Origin: Bolinopsis microptera
Taxonomy: Eukaryota > Ctenophora > Tentaculata > Lobata > Bolinopsidae
DNA: 64,000 bases
Assembly: GCF_026151205.1 (NCBI RefSeq)
Contig: NC_087075.1
Location: 13,529,628 to 13,593,627, forward strand
Reading direction: 5' to 3'
Positions within the stretch are counted from its first letter, which is position 1. Each line of letters begins with the position of its first letter. This document shows, in pieces, positions 52,234-64,000 of the stretch. The notes beneath the pieces are model-generated. The model was not told the DNA's origin and did not search any database. It worked only from the letters and a program-made list of their open reading frames with translations. The position numbers and the translations under genes are program-made.

Positions 52234-54554
52234 TCAGATCCGAAACCATAATTTAGTTTCCTTTCGGGAAACTTTTTCGCTTTTTTTTGCTCGCTTTGGG
52301 AGCGAATCTGCGAAGTCCGTCCGCTTTTCTGCCCGAGAAGTCGTTGACAACAGTGACAAATCGTCCCGAGTTGCTGTTACCGTCATGTCAATCTTTGTCA
52401 TCTCCGAAAGCCTGAATGTTAAATGTTTTGATACATCGTCGAAAAAATATATGTTCATTGCAATACACATATTTGAACAGCAAGATAGTAACATATACAT
52501 AACATTAGCAGTGGTCATTAGCAACGGTCATTGTCCAGCTATAAAATACAAATAATATTTTTCAGCTTCACATAGAAACTGTATCACATGACAGTTGACA
52601 CGTAAAGAACTGATTTTCACAATTTCACCTTTTCACAAATTCATAAATTGTTCGTTTACATGTTTACATATATAATAACATCTATAAACAAAAGAGCACC
52701 TAAAGAGGCTCAGCAAAGTGCTGGCCTATTTACGCTTACGAAGACTCATTCGTTCAATATGTCTCAAAGTAAATAAACTCCTCCATCCTACTCTATCTCT
52801 TGCTAAGTTCACTAAGTTGGTAAAATCATCTTCGTTTTTCAAATAAATTTGTCTCTTAAATAGGTCCTTTTTCACAATAATATCATACAAATTAGTCCTA
52901 TGTCTACCCACTTGTCCCTTTAGCGTTTGACATCCTAGTGTAGCAAATAACAGAGACTGGTAGGCAGGCGTGTCGTTGTCACTGCGTAGAACATGACCTA
53001 GTATTGTCCACCGTGCCTTTTCCACTCTCTCGGAAAGGGGCCTGGTCTGGGTACGAGCGTAGAGGGCCTTGTTAGATATTGAGCTAGGCCAATAGATGTG
53101 TAGGATGCGCTTGAGGTGCTTCCTCTGAAAAACATCTACAGACTCTAGAACATGCTGAGGTACGGCCCAGCAGCAGCAGTTGTACAGGAGCACTGATACT
53201 ACTAGTGAGTCGTAGAGTTTGATCTTTCTCTTTTCAGTTATCTGACTCCTCTCTGATCCCTGGCACCACAGCTTGTCAAATGACCAGAAGGCGGTGTTAG
53301 CTTTATTTATTCTATTAGTAACATCCTGCTCTGATCTAAGCTTAGTACCAAGAAGCGTCTCGTTTCTCCACTCCTCTTTTCCTCTTAGCTCATTATCCCA
53401 CTCGTCGCAGGCACCAACTTCTTCTAAATACACTCTGGTAAACTTTGTCTTTGTGTCATTGACAAAGAGACTCCATTCACTGAGAATATTCTTGGAGATC
53501 TGAAAGATATCCTGTAACTCCTCCATATCTTCACCAATCTTCTTTACATCGTCTGAATAGCCGGACTCAAGAAGCATGTGGTTATCGGCTATCGGAGGGT
53601 TGGGTCTTGAGGGGAGGACTGCTCTTATGTGCACTACAGCTCCAGCTAGATTGAGGGTAAACAATTTACCAGCTGTGCTGTCTCCTTGGGAGGCTCCTAT
53701 GTTGAAAGAGAACATCTCTGAGTCAGTAGAACACACTCTGACTACTAGAGTGGTGTTAGCCATGAGGTATTGTACAAGCCTCAGGTCGTCTCTGGAGCAT
53801 CCTGCAGCTTCTAGTAGTCTGATTGCTGTACCTCTGCGGATGGCATTGAAGGCAGCTGACATGTCAATACTCACTTTGTTCCATTCAAACTCCTTCTTCA
53901 TTACTACAGATATGAGCATGCTCTGTGCCCAAACTAGGTCGGCACAGCTCCTGCCAGCTTTGTAGGCAGCTTGGAACGGTCCGGTGAAGTTGTCCACAGC
54001 TCTCTCTATTCTGTTTAGCACTATCAGTGACAGGATCTTTCTAGAAACATTCAGCAGGGTCAATGGTCGTATCGACTTAACTGGGCCGCGAGTTTTACCA
54101 GGCTTAGCCAGTGGTGTAAGGATGCCTGCTCCTATTGCTTCAATGTGAATGTTTTTCTCGAAAGACTCGTTGAACACTTTAGCTAGCTCTTCATGAAGGA
54201 GGGGGTTGTTCAGGGCTTTCATGACCTCGCATGTTTACATGGTGATTGTTAATTTTATCAATTAACCTTTGTGTTAAAGTATTAACTTGTTAAATATTCA
54301 CTTTATCTATCTACTTTTGTTATTTAGTTTATTTTACAGGAGGATGCAATGATCAAACAACTAGTTTTACGCTGAAATAGGTTATTCATAATTACTTTAA
54401 TGAAGCAAGATCCGTTTCTTACCTGAATGAAAGCGGAAGATCGGTCCATTCAACGTTCGACTCACGAATAATCGCCAATAAAATGTTTGCACGGTAATTC
54501 TGGGTAAGACCTGAAGTGCAGGCAATCACAATGGACACTCGGACTGACGGTGAC
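52234..54554 (-). CDS. unrecognised gene, two C-terminal exons
   Basis: Exons 54423-54554 (acceptor TTTCCAG, donor AG|GTAAGA, phases 2 and 2) and 52234-52411 (acceptor AACATTCAG, stop TGA) join in frame to about 103 residues. The first exon encodes a regular alpha/beta-like segment (VRVSIVIACTSGLTQNY, then LLAIIRESNVEWTDLPLSF). The last has DDLSLLSTTSRAEKR and a nuclear-localisation-like PKRAKKSEK. I do not recognise the family and found no upstream exons, so it is partial. The intron contains a LINE insertion (52670-54229). Within an A8 run near 52290 the other frame becomes more protein-like (a basic patch and then SDSDFENDV before a stop), so an indel may have shifted the true C-terminus. 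Confidence 0.5.
52659..54240 (-). mobile_element. 5'-truncated LINE with 11-bp target duplication
   Basis: The insert 52670-54229 lies between two copies of CATGTTTACAT (52659-52669, 54230-54240). It has lost its endonuclease and begins inside the RT domain; the 3' end is AT-rich without a long poly(A). Confidence 0.85.
52726..54222 (-). CDS. LINE reverse transcriptase (truncated ORF2)
   Basis: 498 codons without interruption. RT motifs in order: AGILTPLAKPGKTRG, KSIRPLTLLNVSRKILS, FQAAYKAGRSCADLVWA, KVSIDMSAAFNAI (catalytic Asp), GASQGDSTAGKLF, and SGYSDDVKKIG (catalytic YSDD), with NDTKTKF downstream. The post-RT region has LYDSLVVSVLLYNCCCWAVP and RWTILGHVLRSDNDTP, typical of LINEs of the RTE/jockey broad type. 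It lacks the N-terminal endonuclease, so it could not move by itself. The intact frame suggests a fairly recent insertion. Confidence 0.92.
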   Translation of the reverse strand: MKALNNPLLHEELAKVFNESFEKNIHIEAIGAGILTPLAKPGKTRGPVKSIRPLTLLNVSRKILSLIVLNRIERAVDNFTGPFQAAYKAGRSCADLVWAQSMLISVVMKKEFEWNKVSIDMSAAFNAIRRGTAIRLLEAAGCSRDDLRLVQYLMANTTLVVRVCSTDSEMFSFNIGASQGDSTAGKLFTLNLAGAVVHIRAVLPSRPNPPIADNHMLLESGYSDDVKKIGEDMEELQDIFQISKNILSEWSLFVNDTKTKFTRVYLEEVGACDEWDNELRGKEEWRNETLLGTKLRSEQDVTNRINKANTAFWSFDKLWCQGSERSQITEKRKIKLYDSLVVSVLLYNCCCWAVPQHVLESVDVFQRKHLKRILHIYWPSSISNKALYARTQTRPLSERVEKARWTILGHVLRSDNDTPAYQSLLFATLGCQTLKGQVGRHRTNLYDIIVKKDLFKRQIYLKNEDDFTNLVNLARDRVGWRSLFTLRHIERMSLRKRK

Positions 54555-54559
54555 CTGGA

Positions 54560-55270
54560 AATGTGGGTAATTAGTTATTTATTAATCTGATTGTTATTTA
54601 ATACTCAATTAATTGATAGTAAAGTAAATGTCCAAAATACAAGTACAGGGAGCGTCGACGAGTGTTGTTAAGTAGGGGCGATTGTGCTCGTTATGGGACT
54701 ACCAGTTATGTGCTAGTACTGAGCGTAAGGAACGCTGGTATGGCTAGGACCCTGGTATGGCTAGAACAGAGAAGGTACTTAGACTGGGTGGTGTAGCCGG
54801 TGACTGAAACGGTTTCGGAAAACATGTGAAGAATGTTTAGGGCACCCTGGCCCTGATAAGCAATGCTGAGTAGTGTAGGTTTATTTGATGGCCTGGAAGT
54901 GCTAGGAATTGTTATTATATCATAATAGTCGTAAGGAATTAAAACACAGAAGGCACAAACAAGTTTACTTTGTCGCATAATCTTGATGATATCTGAACAT
55001 GTGTGAAATTGAACAAATAATCATATACCAGCTTAAACCCCTTATATTATGTACTATTAGAAAACCCGTGGTCACAGTGAGCAAGCTAATATTGATAGAT
55101 GGATCAAACAACACTGCTAGTAGCACGCACCAGTCACATAAATCATTATCGGGTGGTAATATGTTAACAGTGTCACAATTAAACTACCGCAACATGGTCA
55201 AAAATAGGGTTATTTCGTCACAAAAAATTATTATAACTCTGTTAGCTCCTTGCTGGCAAAATAACTAGTT
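54560..55270. other. intronic or intergenic spacer
   Basis: No exon recognised. Upstream exons of the minus-strand gene should lie somewhere beyond 54554. Confidence 0.35.
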
Positions 55271-56900
55271 CATTGATGATAAAGTTACATAGTATTCTAA
55301 TAGAGGTATAGCTCTTCAAAATAGGGGCAAGACATGTTTACTTTGTCACATCAGTAATTATTATAAGAGTTAGGTAATCGTCATCACATTAACAGATCTT
55401 GTTCGTAGTTTGGATCGATTAATATAGGCAATAAAGCATCATATGTCAATTTTAACACACTATCTTGATATTGTTGGGGCAGGAAAAGTTAATTTTGTCA
55501 CAATTTTAGTGACTTTGACAAATTTAACCTAAAATTGTTAAACTTGAGCTCTGATGTTCTAGACAATATTCTACCAATCGTTTCTGAAAGAATGCTGAAT
55601 TCTAATAGAGTTATAGATCTTCAAAATAGGGGCAAGACATGTTTACTTTGTCACATCAGTTATTATTAGACTTAGGTAATCGTTATCAGATTAACAGATC
55701 TTGTTCGTAGTTTGTATCGATTAATATAGGCAATAAAGCATCATATGTCAATTTTAACACACTATCTTGATATTGTTGGGGCAGGGAAAGTTAATTTTGT
55801 TACATTTTCAGTGTCTTTGACAAAATTTAACCTAAAATTGTTAAACTTGAGCTCTGATGTTCTAGACAATATTCTACCAATCGTTTCTGAAAGAATGCTG
55901 AATTCCAATAGAGTTATAGATCTTCAAAATAGGCGCAAGACATGTTTACTTTGTCACATCAGTTATTATTAGACTTAGGTAATCATCATCAGATTAACAG
56001 ATCTTTTTCGTAGTTTGGATTGATTTATATAGGCAATAAAGCAGCCTTTACTAATTTTTACACACTATCTTGAAATTGTTGGGGCAGGAAAAGTTAATTT
56101 TGTCACATTTTTAGTGACTTTGACAAATTTAACCTAAAATTGTTAAACTTGAGCTCTGATGTTCTAGACAATATTCTACCAATCGTTTCTGAAAGAATGC
56201 TGAATTCCAATAGAGTTATAGATCTTCAAAATAGGCGCAAGACATGTTTACTTTGTCACATCAGTTATTATTAGACTTAGGTAATCATCATCAGATTAAC
56301 AGATCTTTTTCGTAGTTTGGATTGATTTATATAGGCAATAAAGCAGCCTATACTAATTTTTACACACTATCTTGAAATTGTTGGGGCAGGAAAAGTTAAT
56401 TTTGTCACATTTTTAGTGACTTTGACAAATTTAACCTAAAATTGTTAAACTTGAGCTCTGATGTTCTAGACAATATTCTACCAATCGTTTCTGAAAGAAT
56501 GCTGAATTCCAATAGAGTTATAGATCTTCAAAATAGGCGCAAGACATGTTTACTTTGTCACATCAGTTATTATTAGACTTAGGTAATCGTCATCAGATTA
56601 ACAGATCTTTTTCGTAGTTTGGATTGATTTATATAGGCAATAAAGCAGCCTATGCTAATTTTTACACACTATCTTGAAATTGTTGGGGCAGGAAAAGTTA
56701 ATTTTGTCACATTTTTAGTGACTTTGACAAATTTAACCTAAAATTGTTAAACTTGAGCTCTGATGTTCTGGACAATATTCTACCGATTTTTTTCTGGAAG
56801 AATGTTGAATTCTAATAGAGTCATAGAATATATAGATCTTCAAAATAGGGGCAAGACATGTTTACTTTGTCACATCGCATCAGTTATTATAAGAGTTATT
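55270..56900. repeat. ~305-bp satellite, about 5 copies
   Basis: AAGACATGTTTACTTTGTCA recurs at about 55328, 55631, 55936, 56240, 56545 and 56852, a period near 305 bp. Middle copies are almost identical; the first and last are diverged, as expected from unequal exchange. Confidence 0.95.
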
Positions 56901-57345
56901 ATAAGAGACTATTTCATTCTATAATCATTGTTTTTAACCTATTTACGATTTCGTTTCATTTTTTGTGACAATGTAAACATCAATTGATCTTAACTTGCAT
57001 CAACTACATTGTCATCATATGATAAAGTTTTCCCGCCTTTCAAACCAAAATCAGATATAAATAATTCGCCCAAAATTTAAAATTCCATATATTGTGACAG
57101 AATTAACCTCATTTCCCAATAACCAAGTGCCTGTATTAGCTAACTATTCGAAACAAAATATTTTAGGGCTATGATTGGTAGATCAACCATCAAATAATGA
57201 GTTAAAAGGTTTTTGAGGACACCTCACAGTAGAATAGAGGTATGGTATTCTGAGTGTGACAAAGTTACCTAAATATTGGCTTGTAACCGTTCGATGTAAA
57301 TGAGCTTTTGTCATCATTAAAGTCTTACATATAAGTTACATATAA
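56901..57345. other. AT-rich spacer
   Basis: No gene recognised. Confidence 0.35.
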
Positions 57346-57347
57346 AC

Positions 57348-58047
57348 ATGTCCAAGTGCTGCTACATACACTTCAAACCCACCATGGCAGGTTCTAAGTT
57401 AGAGACTTTATCACACCCTGAAGTTGTACTAACTATAGACAACTTTCCAATCAAAAAGGTTTCATCCGCAAAATTTCTGGGTGTTATAATTGACGAGAAC
57501 CTATCAATTATCATGGGAAGATCACATTAAAGCTCTTAAGCGAACTCTAAATCATTCCACATCCACTTTATGTAGACTTCGCTGCTCCCTTCCAGAATTT
57601 CTACACCAACAATTATATTATACCCTGTTCGAATCACATCTTTCCTACTGTATATCTGTATGGGGTGGGGCAGCGAAACAACGTATAAGCTCATTATTTA
57701 CTGCTCAGAAGTACTGTCTCAGAGTACTATTTGGTGACAGGCTGGCATACCTTGATAAGTTTAAGACTTGTGCACGTACTAGGCCTATAGGACAGCAGAA
57801 ACTTGACCAAAAAGTTTTCATAAAAGAGCACACCAAACCGATATTTAAGCATAATAATATTCTAGCTATACAAAATCTCTATACATACCACAGTTACCTC
57901 GAGCTCTACAAGATAATGAAATTCCGTGCTCCAATATCCTTACATGAGGGTTACACATGTTCCTCGAGGAAACCCTGCCTTCTAATCTGTCAGGCAGACC
58001 CACCTGACAATCACAACACTAGATCAACCAAAATTTTTAACATTTAA
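57348..58047 (+). pseudogene. LINE ORF2 C-terminal part with one frame break
   Basis: Frame 1 (57348-57512) encodes the end of the RT domain (FPIKKVSSAKFLGVIIDENLS). A short 7-nt duplication-like insertion around 57512-57520 shifts the frame. Frame 2 then runs to TAA at 58045 through SWEDHIKALKRTLNHSTSTL, LFESHLSYCISVWGG and LYTYHSYLELYKIMKFR, the usual post-RT region. The RT core is absent (5' truncation), and the endonuclease too. It lies on the opposite strand to the other LINE copies of the window. Confidence 0.85.
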
Positions 58048-58059
58048 CCCCAAAATTCA

Positions 58060-60585
58060 GAATGACTGACTTTACTACTAGTGTAATGTGCTTGCGAGGT
58101 AAGCTAAAACGTGCGCTATTAACGAATCAACATAATCACGCCCGGCTTGATTGGACTGTCAAAGATTTTTACAGCGCAAATCTTATTTCCCAAACATTAT
58201 AACTGGCTGGTCACACACATCTCAAATAAAATTACCCTAGGCTACTGTTTTCCAAGTCTTGTCCTGTGAGTAAAGTATGTGTGAGGTGTGAGAAAGTTTT
58301 AATAAAATTATTGTATATTTACTTTTGAATTTTTAAAATCTAATTTGAGAATGAAGTTTAAAGAAATCTTAATTAGCACTGTATAGTTTAAGATATTTAT
58401 AGCTTATTATAACCATTGATACAAAGGCCATAATCTTTCGCCAGCTCTCCAATATCCACCTTGAAAGCTTGAAGCTGCATTTTATATCCTTGAACTACAC
58501 AATATAAACTAAAGAATGTTTTAGTGTAGACTTTTTGTCACAACAAGACTGTAACCTATAATAACAACTATAAACAGAACCCCTCATGTCTGCTTACAAT
58601 TTTTCTTCTAGTCCTAATCTGAGCCTTGTCTCTATAAACTTAACTGAACTATCGTTTCGGTGTGTGCAAAAGCTTCCAGGCACGGTGAGGCACGCGCATT
58701 CCTTGCCCCGTTAGTTACCTGTCCTTCCAAAACCAAACTAGCAGTCAAGGACAAAAAGTCATACACCAAATGGGCATTATATTTTATGAATTGTTTTACA
58801 TCTTTTTATTCTGTAAAAATGTGCTAAAATTAAATTTCTTGTTTCATTGAATTTCTTGTTTCATTGATCCGTGCCCTTTAACCAATGTTGTATCATAATT
58901 GTTAGATTGACCTAATCTACTATATTTCAGACCAAGGAATGATAGTTAGACAACTGCAGTTAACTAAGTCACACAAGATGTGACATTTGAACCATTATAG
59001 TGCCTAACAACAATAGATTTTCTATCTGAGCAGTGCATATGGGAGTATGGGTTACGTGGCTATAATGTTCAGAACTTCTGAACGTGCTAGGTTAATATAT
59101 GTCAAAATTAAGCCACTATCGTCGAAAATGCTATCATTTTTGTTTACCAATATCCTCAAACTCAAATGAACGTGTCCATATACATTGTTTGTAGTATATT
59201 ATTTGTAATTGTAGCGAGTTATCGGATGTTTTATCTTTGAGCGAGGCTATCTTTATAGGAGTAGTCAAGAAGCTTGAGTTTTGGCGCTATGACGTGCTCC
59301 AGATTTTAGAAGATCTAAATATAAAATCTTTTAATTTAATGGGAATTGAGCAGTGAGATTGGTTTCCTTTCTACATGATAACTCATATTGCTGGTGCAGT
59401 GATGTTAGGCGTCTGAGTTTGGGTATTTTAAGGAGCACTCTCTTTGGGAGACCACTGTCCAATTATGATTTCAAATGATATTATGTTAAAACAAGCTGCG
59501 GGGAAGGTTTTGATAGTCAGCTTAAATAAATTGCGACTACATAAAATCACTTAGACAAGAACAACCATAAATAAGGAATGACAACAAATAATTTGAGTGT
59601 TCACTAACATTTACATTATTTACATTGCTGTCAATCGATATTATTACGTAAGCCACCTAATTTTACATATACCAGCAAATTCATGGAAAAAACGACACTT
59701 CAAACCTCAAAAATATGATTAACAATCGAAACCAGAAACAGCTGCTTATAATGAAGTTGCACTGCTGAAAGATGTATGAAACAGTGATAGTGAAAAATCG
59801 TGATTGATAGAAGCTGGAGTAGAGTTGAATGGTGAAGGTGTTCTAAGTGTACGTATATGTACCTTGTTTTTGATGAAGCTTTAGTGGGACACGAATGGAT
59901 GGAGACATCCTGATCCGGTAGATTTCCACAAAATGGTCAACCCAACAAAAACTCGGCAGTAAACCTGAAATTGTTAACGAAAGCACTAATTGACCATTGG
60001 CGATGAACTTTAAGTTTTAATCACTCGAAATTAACATGCTATACCTTTGATCATGAATCACAGACTTTTAATCGAGTAAATAGTGTAGTCAAATATGAAG
60101 TATAGAATAACTGAATAAGGTGTTATTAAGGCTAGACGTTAACTGAGCTTGAAGCTAACTACTGAGGATATAGAACCAGCGCAGCACTCCTGATCTGACA
60201 GCAAAACCAATTTTGCAATTTATCCAATGCGAAAATACGCATTAACAGTTAAATGAAAAAAGTTTGGGCGAGCGATTTAGTGAGCGCGACATTTTTGCAA
60301 TGCACAGGATCGAGTTGACCATTGTTAATGATCTGGCCAGGCGCGCGCTACTTCTTAGGACTTGCCTACTTCGAAGAAATTTAGACGAGTAACATCCGTC
60401 AAAGGATCGAGGCCCACATACAATTACATAACAGCTAGCTTAGACGTTATTTTGCTAAACGTTTTTATTTCGAGAAATCTTTGGTGATTCACATCTTTAA
60501 TGGTGTTTATTATACTGTAAGTGTATTATATACCATAATCTTACTGCATATAATCAATAATGCAATTACACTATATATTCATTGC
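58060..60585. other. 2.5 kb without recognisable gene
   Basis: AT-rich with many stops in all frames; I see no repeat array, RNA gene or conserved exon. Confidence 0.4.
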
Positions 60586-60589
60586 ACGA

Positions 60590-60725
60590 GGCGCAGCTTG
60601 TAATACGTTGTATGACCCGCCGCGCACGAAGTGCGCTCCCCCTGTATTTCACCTAGTGAAACGGCGGCGGCGTTTCACTAAAATTACACCGGCGGCGGCG
60701 GCGTACGCCGGCGTGAGCCGTGAAA
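60590..60725. mobile_element. inverted copy of CAGGGGGAGC terminus plus CGG-rich block
   Basis: 60600-60652 is the inverse of the left TIR at 48199 (TGACCCGCCGCGCACGAAGT...CCCCCTG-TA), including the GCGCAC/GTGCGC hairpin. A CGGCGG-rich block follows (60663-60715) and resembles that at 61350-61440, so the two may be the ends of the hAT remnant between them. Confidence 0.5.
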
Positions 60726-60938
60726 TCAAGGCCAACTAAATTGAGGTCTATGAAATATGAATATGATCATGTACTTAATTTGGGTAATTTAGACTTAACT
60801 TCAACAAATGATGTTGGTATATTGTTATGGTATTATCTGCTATCAAATAAAAGTTGAGACAAATTGATACAATTATTTTATTTAAGGTAAAATACATAAA
60901 CAATAAATTATTGCTGAAATCAATTGAATATGGATCTC

Positions 60939-61232
60939 TCAATCTTTTTTGTTGGAAACAAAATCATAGTTTTTAGAACAAAACAGTGTATATTTGAAAT
61001 TCTTAACATTCATCCTAGATCGCTGACTAGAAAGAATTAAACCTGCAGCCGACCAGGTTCTTTCAATTTCCGCACTACTGGCAGGTATACAATGCACTAT
61101 TCTTACTATGTTTGAGAGTATTGGGAAAGTTTTTTGCCTATCGGCCCAAAATCTTAAAAGTTCGAATTGTAAAATTTCTTCTTCGCAGTCAAACTTATGA
61201 GTAGGTATCTGCTCAGTTCTTCTGATAATCAA
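60939..61232 (-). pseudogene. hAT transposase C-terminal dimerisation remnant
   Basis: 97 codons containing PASSAEIERTWSAAGLILSS and RSRMNVKNF, the conserved hAT C-terminal dimerisation motif with the ER.FS.AG core (here ERTWSAAG). The catalytic RNase H-like part is absent. CGG-rich blocks on both sides (60663-60715, 61350-61440) are candidate element ends. Confidence 0.75.
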
Positions 61233-61329
61233 TATTGTTAAGTTAGCTAAAGGTGTGTATCATGTGTGTGTTGCCCCTAGCCGCTAATCGCTATCAGTAA
61301 CTCTGATATCTTCAAATGAAGACAGAATT

Positions 61330-61545
61330 ATTTTGAAGTCAGGAAATGCACGCCGTACGCCGATGTACGCCGGGGTGTATCGGCGGCGTTCGGCGTGGCA
61401 AAATCACCCGGCGGCGGCGGCGTTCGGCGGCGGCGGACAAGCCTGGTGACTGGGTGTCACAACGTGATACAAGGCGCAGCGGTCGCGCGCTACTGCAAGC
61501 GCGCTACTGCAAGCGAGAGGGCTCTGGTTAGAGCAATATATGCTT
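61330..61545. mobile_element. CGG-rich block and GCAAGCGAGAGGGCTC repeat
   Basis: The second copy of the CGGCGG block is followed by GTCACAACGTGATACAA and by CTGCAAGCGAGAGGGCTCTG, both also found near 48725-48815 in the same order and orientation. Confidence 0.6.
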
Positions 61546-64000
61546 CTGGCGTTATAATTAGTGCGATTAGTTTATATAAACGCACCGACGCGACTATGTT
61601 TTTTTAAACTGTGCGATTATAAACTATAATTGCACTGTTTTGAGAGCACTGAGCAACTGATATTATGATTTCTGGAATGTACTCACCGTGTTACTGAGAA
61701 GGAGCTGAGATAAGCCCCCAACACCGCGCGTGATAAATCTACCGTTGCTTCATTATACTGTGTTGCATTAATGTAAGGATTGACTTATCTCAAACGCAAG
61801 AAAAGATTTTGTCGTAAACTATAAATTTAAATTTGTTTCCGCCCTACAAGATTTTGCGTCCATTGCACTATTGGTCATGTCCATGAGACTACCTCAGGTA
61901 ATTGATCTAAATCTTTATTTAAATCGGTACCTCCTAGTACATAGTAGTAGAACAATTGGTATTAGAGTAGGTTCCTTACTTCTATGGAGCTCTCTGGTCA
62001 ATTGCAAATAATATCTCATGCCTTTGTGAAAGCGCAGTCAGCAATGCTCTACATGCTGACAGCTCTCAAACAATGCTTTATTGATGAACATTGCAAGCAA
62101 AGGCCAAAGTGCAAAGGGTTCCTGCTTTATTGTGGCTAGCATACCCGTTGCTAACTCCCCTTTTGTGTTTATAATTATATGTCCACCTGGCGGGCTACAG
62201 CCCGTGTGTGGATATTTTATAATAATAATAGGTGCATTATTATAATTATATTATCCTCGGTTGTAATAATAAGTCGTGCCTTCGGGCTGGTGACTGTTTC
62301 AGTTTTAGCGATAACAGATAACGTGCTTTATATGATTTATAGCATCCAGGAAATTAACTATAATTATAGGACTCATGGTAGATGGCACGTGTGACGTGCC
62401 AGTTATATTTATATAGTTATAGTTGTGTAATGAGTCCTATAATTCTTAATTTTATGAATGCATCTCAGTCCTGTGTTTGCTTGAGGGTTATAAGTAAGTC
62501 ACATGCGGCTGCGGCTGGTCATGCAGCTGGTCTCCTTCTTTCTCTGCTCCTTATTCCGTGATTGGTCCCCATAATTATATTAACAGTGAATTATTCATGT
62601 TATTCATTAAATTCACTTTTAGACACTCAGCCCTAGCACTTGTTGTAATAAAATGCAGCTGTATTCCTCCTTGGATTTTGGGATGAAGATTTTTAAAACG
62701 ATGTAAAAAACCTCGTTGTACAAGGCCAGGGGCCATTTATTTTCGCGATGAAATCGTAGCTTTGATGTTTGCCATAAATGGCATAATATATGCATGTGGG
62801 AGAAATGCATGTTGAACTTGAAGAGCTAATTATGCATTTTAGAGATGATAGAGACATACTTGACGAACTTAAGACGAATTAAGCATCATATTAACGAATA
62901 GATAAACTGTTTTAAAATTTTATTGCGTGTCATGTCCATATAAGGAAGTAAGTCAAATTTCTCGTTAAGGTTAGGGTTTCAGCGACAGCAGATGCTTGAA
63001 TCAGGGATTGGGTTATGGTCAGAGTAAAGGGTTGGTGTTTTTAATTATCTGTCCGAGCCATCTAGATCGAGTTAACTAAGCTTAGTCACGTGATAGTCAC
63101 CAGAGTAGAGTGATTTATCATAATCCTACTTGTTATGGTAAATTCTGTCAATTGCTCATTAAAGGGTCTGTAGCTACAATGGTGTGCTTATTACTATTCA
63201 AAAGAGGGTCAGGAGGTCTTAGATTAGAACCTGACACAATACAAAGTCTTGTTCTCTTATATATTGCTTATTATCCTCGCAATTGAGAGAGTGAAGAGTG
63301 CCCGGATCATTGTATTAGCATTTATATGAGTCTCGTATCGCCAGGGGATATAAACTGAACTCCACCGTTTAAGTTTAGTACGAGCCTCACACTAGCGTGT
63401 TAGTATTATTAAAGTACAGGGAAATATGAGTTTTCACGGCACCGAGATGTTTAAGTGTTTATTTCAATATTTCCTTGGGCAGTTGCCAACGTTTTAACAT
63501 TTAATGGAATCGAAAACGGCAAGGCGAATTGTCGAAGCTCAGTTCCATTTCATTATTGCAACTGCTATAACAGAGCATTAGGAAGTACACACAGTTCCAC
63601 ACGTCAGTAGGACATTAAATCGTTAACGGTTAACAGTAGAATTAACGGTTAACAGTAGAATTAACGGTACTTAGTCTTAACGGCACTAAGTACTACTACT
63701 AAGATAAAATCCCAGATCAGACATCCAGTGCCTATCTTAATCACTTATGGCAGACATTTCGACTGCAATAATTTAATGGTACAATCATGAGATCATACAT
63801 GGATCTATATCTTTACCGGACCTCATACTTGCCACCAGCTGTCCAGCTGTCCTCATATTTTATATTAAAGTTTTTTTTTGCAATTTTTGCAATATAAACT
63901 AAATTCATTTTCTATCAAGCAATTTCTTGATTTAAGTTGAAATCCCCGTTTTCATTCTGTTGGTCGTGATTCTTGCCGCTAAGAGCTTCATAAGTTTAGA
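61546..64000. other. 2.4 kb without recognisable gene
   Basis: No conserved exon. A CGGGCTACAGCCCG hairpin lies at about 62190, and near 63620-63690 short TTAACGGTTAACAGTAGAA repeats occur. Confidence 0.4.

Noticed and set aside
62950-63030. GGTTAGGGTTTCAG telomere-like string
   Set aside because: A single partial unit; no tandem telomeric array.

Overview
This is a window of an animal nuclear genome: AT-rich, with spliceosomal introns (GT..AG), conserved metazoan housekeeping genes, a nuclear-type tRNA-Gly, and dense transposable elements and tandem repeats. Species cannot be fixed from the sequence; a non-model invertebrate is my guess. Single-copy coding sequence is sparse. I assembled genes by reading conserved exons and splice sites by eye.

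Layout. 1-590: 39-bp minisatellite. 2252-4843 (+): three-exon gene for a small cysteine-rich single-pass membrane protein, with a tRNA-Gly(GCC) on the opposite strand inside its first intron and palindromic repeats in its second. 5310-5692: short TIR element. 8.2-13.65 kb: two arrays of a 185-bp satellite in opposite orientation around a 1.5-kb centre. 14.1-16.9 kb: decayed LINE pieces (-). 17394-24803 (-): two real genes in the same orientation, SNRPF (SmF, 3 exons, 88 aa) followed by TIMM21 (6 exons, 239 aa). TIMM21 intron 3 holds a 3.4-kb TIR element with perfect ends, a 6-bp duplication and huge purine-rich minisatellites.

26553-46899 (-) is the most striking object: a 20.3-kb retrovirus-like Ty3/gypsy-type provirus with 1,035-bp LTRs that differ at one position. 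It encodes Gag with four zinc knuckles, protease, RT, RNase H and integrase, an unusually long acidic Pol tail, a membrane-anchored zinc-knuckle protein, and two different envelope-like glycoprotein genes. Gag/Pro and Pro/Pol are joined by two -1 frameshift sites placed exactly before the stop codons. The provirus is itself broken by a 4.95-kb LTR retrotransposon (identical 135-bp LTRs, AGCTG duplication) inserted in the second envelope gene and by a 0.5-kb TIR element in the first. Without these it would be about 14.9 kb.

47.2-64 kb: a LINE tail with a 17-bp target duplication, GC-rich TIR repeats, a 2.3-kb 33-bp satellite, two terminal exons of an unrecognised nuclear-type gene (-) whose intron received a LINE with an intact 498-codon RT, a 305-bp satellite, another LINE tail (+), a hAT transposase remnant, and about 2.5 kb of sequence in which I see no gene.

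Functionally, SNRPF (pre-mRNA splicing) and TIMM21 (mitochondrial protein import) are unrelated neighbours. The rest of the window is a record of successive insertions and repeat expansions.
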